A stretch of 5,784 nucleotides of DNA from Bacillota bacterium (GTDB lineage Bacteria > Bacillota > UBA4882 > UBA8346), in contig DNPQ01000320.1 of assembly GCA_003501335.1 (NCBI GenBank), positions 4,660 through 10,443 on the forward strand, read 5' to 3'. Both the position numbers and the translations under genes were made by a program. The notes beneath the pieces were generated by a model. It was not told the origin of the DNA. It ran no database searches and worked only from the letters and a program-made list of their open reading frames with translations. Each line of letters starts with the position of its first letter. The stretch's first letter is position 1. Shown here piece after piece: positions 4,491 through 5,784 of this stretch.

Positions 4491-5459
4491 ATGAAATTAA
4501 TGAAAGCGATTCAAGTAACCGCACCCGGTGGAAAATTTGAATTGGTGCAAAGAGAAATTCCGGAACCAGCTGAAGGCCAGGTAAGGGTGAAGGTTTTAGC
4601 ATGTGGTGTTTGTCATGGAGATGTTTTGGTAAAAAACGGCGGACATTATCCAGGTCTTGCATATCCTCGCATTCCCGGGCATGAGATTATCGGAGTTATT
4701 GAAAATTTGGGAACAGGTGTTACCGGATATGAAATAGGGCAGCGTGTGGGAGTAGGCTGGCCTGCAGGGATAACTTATGACGGCGGTTTTGCCGAATATA
4801 TGATAACCGTTGCAACAGAATTAACGTTGATACCGGAAGAATTAAATGAAATTGAAGGTGCGCCATTACTATGCGCAGGATTAACGACATTTGATGCTTT
4901 ACGAAATTCCGGTGCAAGGCCTGGAGATGTAGTTGCTATTCAAGGTGTTGGTGGTCTTGGACATTTAGCCATTCAATATGCTTACAAGATGGGTTTTAAG
5001 ACGATTGCTATTTCAAGAGGGTCGGAAAAACAAGAACTTGCTAAAAGGTTAGGAGCTCAAATATTTATCGATACGGAGAGTACGGAGGCAACTAATGAAC
5101 TTCTAAAATTAGGCGGAGCGAAAGTTATTCTGGTAACTGCACCGAATAACAAAGCCATATCCGATCTGATAAATGGTCTTAGCATTGATGGAAAAATAAT
5201 GATTGTTGCGGGAGTCGATGAACCGATTTCTGTTGTCACTGGCCAATTATTAGCGGGTAGGAGAAGCATGCAGGGTTGGATCCCAATATATTCCGGACCT
5301 AATGCCAAGAAAGATACCATAGACTTTAGTTTGCTTACCAATGTGCGTCCGCTGATTGAAACATTTCCCTTAGAGCAAATCGACTTTGCCTTTGAAAAAA
5401 TGTTGAATGCTAAAGTTCGCTTTAGAGCTGTTTTAACTATGGGAGAAGCTACTAAATAA
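4491..5459 (+). CDS. Zinc-dependent alcohol dehydrogenase lacking the structural-zinc lobe
   Basis: Medium-chain dehydrogenase/reductase that interconverts alcohols and aldehydes in the cytosol. The 322-aa protein has a GroES-like catalytic domain (about 1-150) and a Rossmann domain (about 145-285). Catalytic zinc ligands are Cys41 (CGVCHGD), His64/Glu65 (PGHE) and Cys128 (LLCAGLTT). The cofactor loop is GVGGLG (152-157). The second strand ends in SRG rather than an acidic residue, suggesting NADP(H). Gly43 replaces the usual Ser/Thr of the proton relay. Relatives have a four-cysteine structural-zinc lobe between VGVGW and GITYDGG; here VGVGWPAGITYDGGFAEYM joins directly, explaining a length about 20 residues short. 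The frame is intact. AAAGGA lies 13 nt before the ATG, which is rather far. It follows the MerR gene by 26 bp, so it is cotranscribed, probably for aldehyde detoxification like adhR-adhA. Confidence 0.93.
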   Translation: MKLMKAIQVTAPGGKFELVQREIPEPAEGQVRVKVLACGVCHGDVLVKNGGHYPGLAYPRIPGHEIIGVIENLGTGVTGYEIGQRVGVGWPAGITYDGGFAEYMITVATELTLIPEELNEIEGAPLLCAGLTTFDALRNSGARPGDVVAIQGVGGLGHLAIQYAYKMGFKTIAISRGSEKQELAKRLGAQIFIDTESTEATNELLKLGGAKVILVTAPNNKAISDLINGLSIDGKIMIVAGVDEPISVVTGQLLAGRRSMQGWIPIYSGPNAKKDTIDFSLLTNVRPLIETFPLEQIDFAFEKMLNAKVRFRAVLTMGEATK

Positions 5460-5558
5460 TTTTTAATTCAGGTACCTTAACTGGTAATAGATATAGATGA
5501 AATTTATATTTCTAAGCAGTAGAAAGATAAATCAGGAAGGAAAATTTTTATAAAATAC
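5460..5558. other. Intergenic stretch between dehydrogenase and TetR genes
   Basis: No gene is seen. The only stem (TACC...GGTA, about 5473-5486) is four base pairs and lacks a following T-run, so I call no terminator. A GGAAGG at 5535-5540 has no start codon near it. Confidence 0.5.
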
Positions 5559-5587
5559 TTGACTGTCTACTCACTCTTTATTAAAAT
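5559..5587 (+). promoter_or_regulatory. Promoter of the tetR gene, apparently giving a leaderless message
   Basis: -35 TTGACT (5559-5564), a 17-bp spacer and -10 TAAAAT (5582-5587). The ATG begins at 5594, seven bases after the -10, so transcription should start at or next to the A of the ATG. No ribosome-binding site precedes the ATG, which is consistent. Confidence 0.7.
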
Positions 5588-5593
5588 ATAAAT

Positions 5594-5784
5594 ATGGCTA
5601 GATCAAAAAGTGATGATAAACGAAATGCAATTCTTGCAGCTGCGACCCGCATGATAAATAATCAAGGATTGAGTGCTTCAACAGCCTTGATTGCCCATGA
5701 AGCTGGAGTAGCCAATGGTACATTTTTCACATACTTCAAGACAAAGATAGAACTATTAAACGAGCTCTATCTCGAACTGAAGAC
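5594..5784 (+). CDS. TetR-family transcriptional regulator, N-terminus only (runs off the window)
   Basis: The first 63 residues of a TetR-type repressor; the gene continues beyond the window end. The DNA-binding domain is complete: helix 1 (about 8-24, [18 protein letters not shown]), then the helix-turn-helix [20 protein letters not shown] (about 25-44), followed by the conserved [14 protein letters not shown] (45-58). The motif AxxAGVxxGTFFxYFxxKxELL is diagnostic of the family. The ligand-binding domain is outside the window, so neither effector nor target can be inferred. The ATG is the only sensible start; it has no ribosome-binding site and lies about at the predicted transcription start. 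Downstream genes, unseen here, are the likely targets. Confidence 0.9.
   Translation, partial: MARSKSDDKRNAILAAATRMINNQGLSASTALIAHEAGVANGTFFTYFKTKIELLNELYLELK

Noticed and set aside
4720..5341. Two minus-strand open frames opposite the dehydrogenase
   Set aside because: Both are shadows of the conserved dehydrogenase frame without ribosome-binding sites.
5564..5571. TGTCTAC near the tetR promoter as a third MarR operator
   Set aside because: Only one half-site is present; the matching left half TGTAG is absent, so it is likely chance.

Overview
The window looks like a low-GC Bacillota chromosome. Ribosome-binding sites are of the AAAGGAG type, several promoters match the sigma-A consensus, and base composition is AT-rich. 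The gene content (NmlR/AdhR-like MerR plus zinc alcohol dehydrogenase, MarR plus aldo/keto reductase) would suit a Clostridia, Negativicutes or Bacillus relative. No single gene fixes the genus.

Left third (177-2338, all minus strand). A MarR-family regulator has a textbook promoter (TTGACA, 17 bp, TATAAT) with a palindromic operator beside its -10. Downstream lies an aldo/keto reductase (AKR) gene, then a small integral-membrane protein gene. The same 14-bp operator core, TGTAG-N-TG-N-CTACA, recurs inside a perfect 38-bp palindrome between marR and the AKR gene. I infer that MarR controls both itself and the AKR genes. Both downstream genes carry apparent lesions. The AKR has an A8 tract where A7 would restore a full 325-aa protein. 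The membrane gene has ATA where its start codon should be and a +1 shift near 495. These are either real decay or sequence errors.

Middle (2352-3987) reads as a graveyard of phage-defence and toxin-antitoxin genes. In order it holds: a C-terminal scrap of a PLD-domain (helicase/nuclease-type) protein; an MNT nucleotidyltransferase antitoxin with its GS motif changed to GF; a stump of its HEPN partner; an antisense fragment of an Abi_2 (AbiD/AbiF-like) protein with an RxxxxH motif; a central piece of an AIPR abortive-infection protein; and decayed coding sequence I do not recognise. Only the MNT gene is intact in length.

Right third (3965-5784, plus strand). A MerR regulator of the NmlR/AdhR type is preceded by a MerR-class promoter: a 19-bp spacer with a dyad inside it. 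It is followed 26 bp later by a zinc alcohol dehydrogenase that lacks the usual structural-zinc lobe. This looks like an aldehyde-responsive regulator-enzyme pair. Last, the N-terminus of a TetR-family regulator runs off the window. Its consensus-like promoter is so close to the ATG that the message is probably leaderless.

Two regulator-plus-oxidoreductase modules therefore flank the remains of a defence island. I see no RNA genes, CRISPR arrays or complete insertion sequences.
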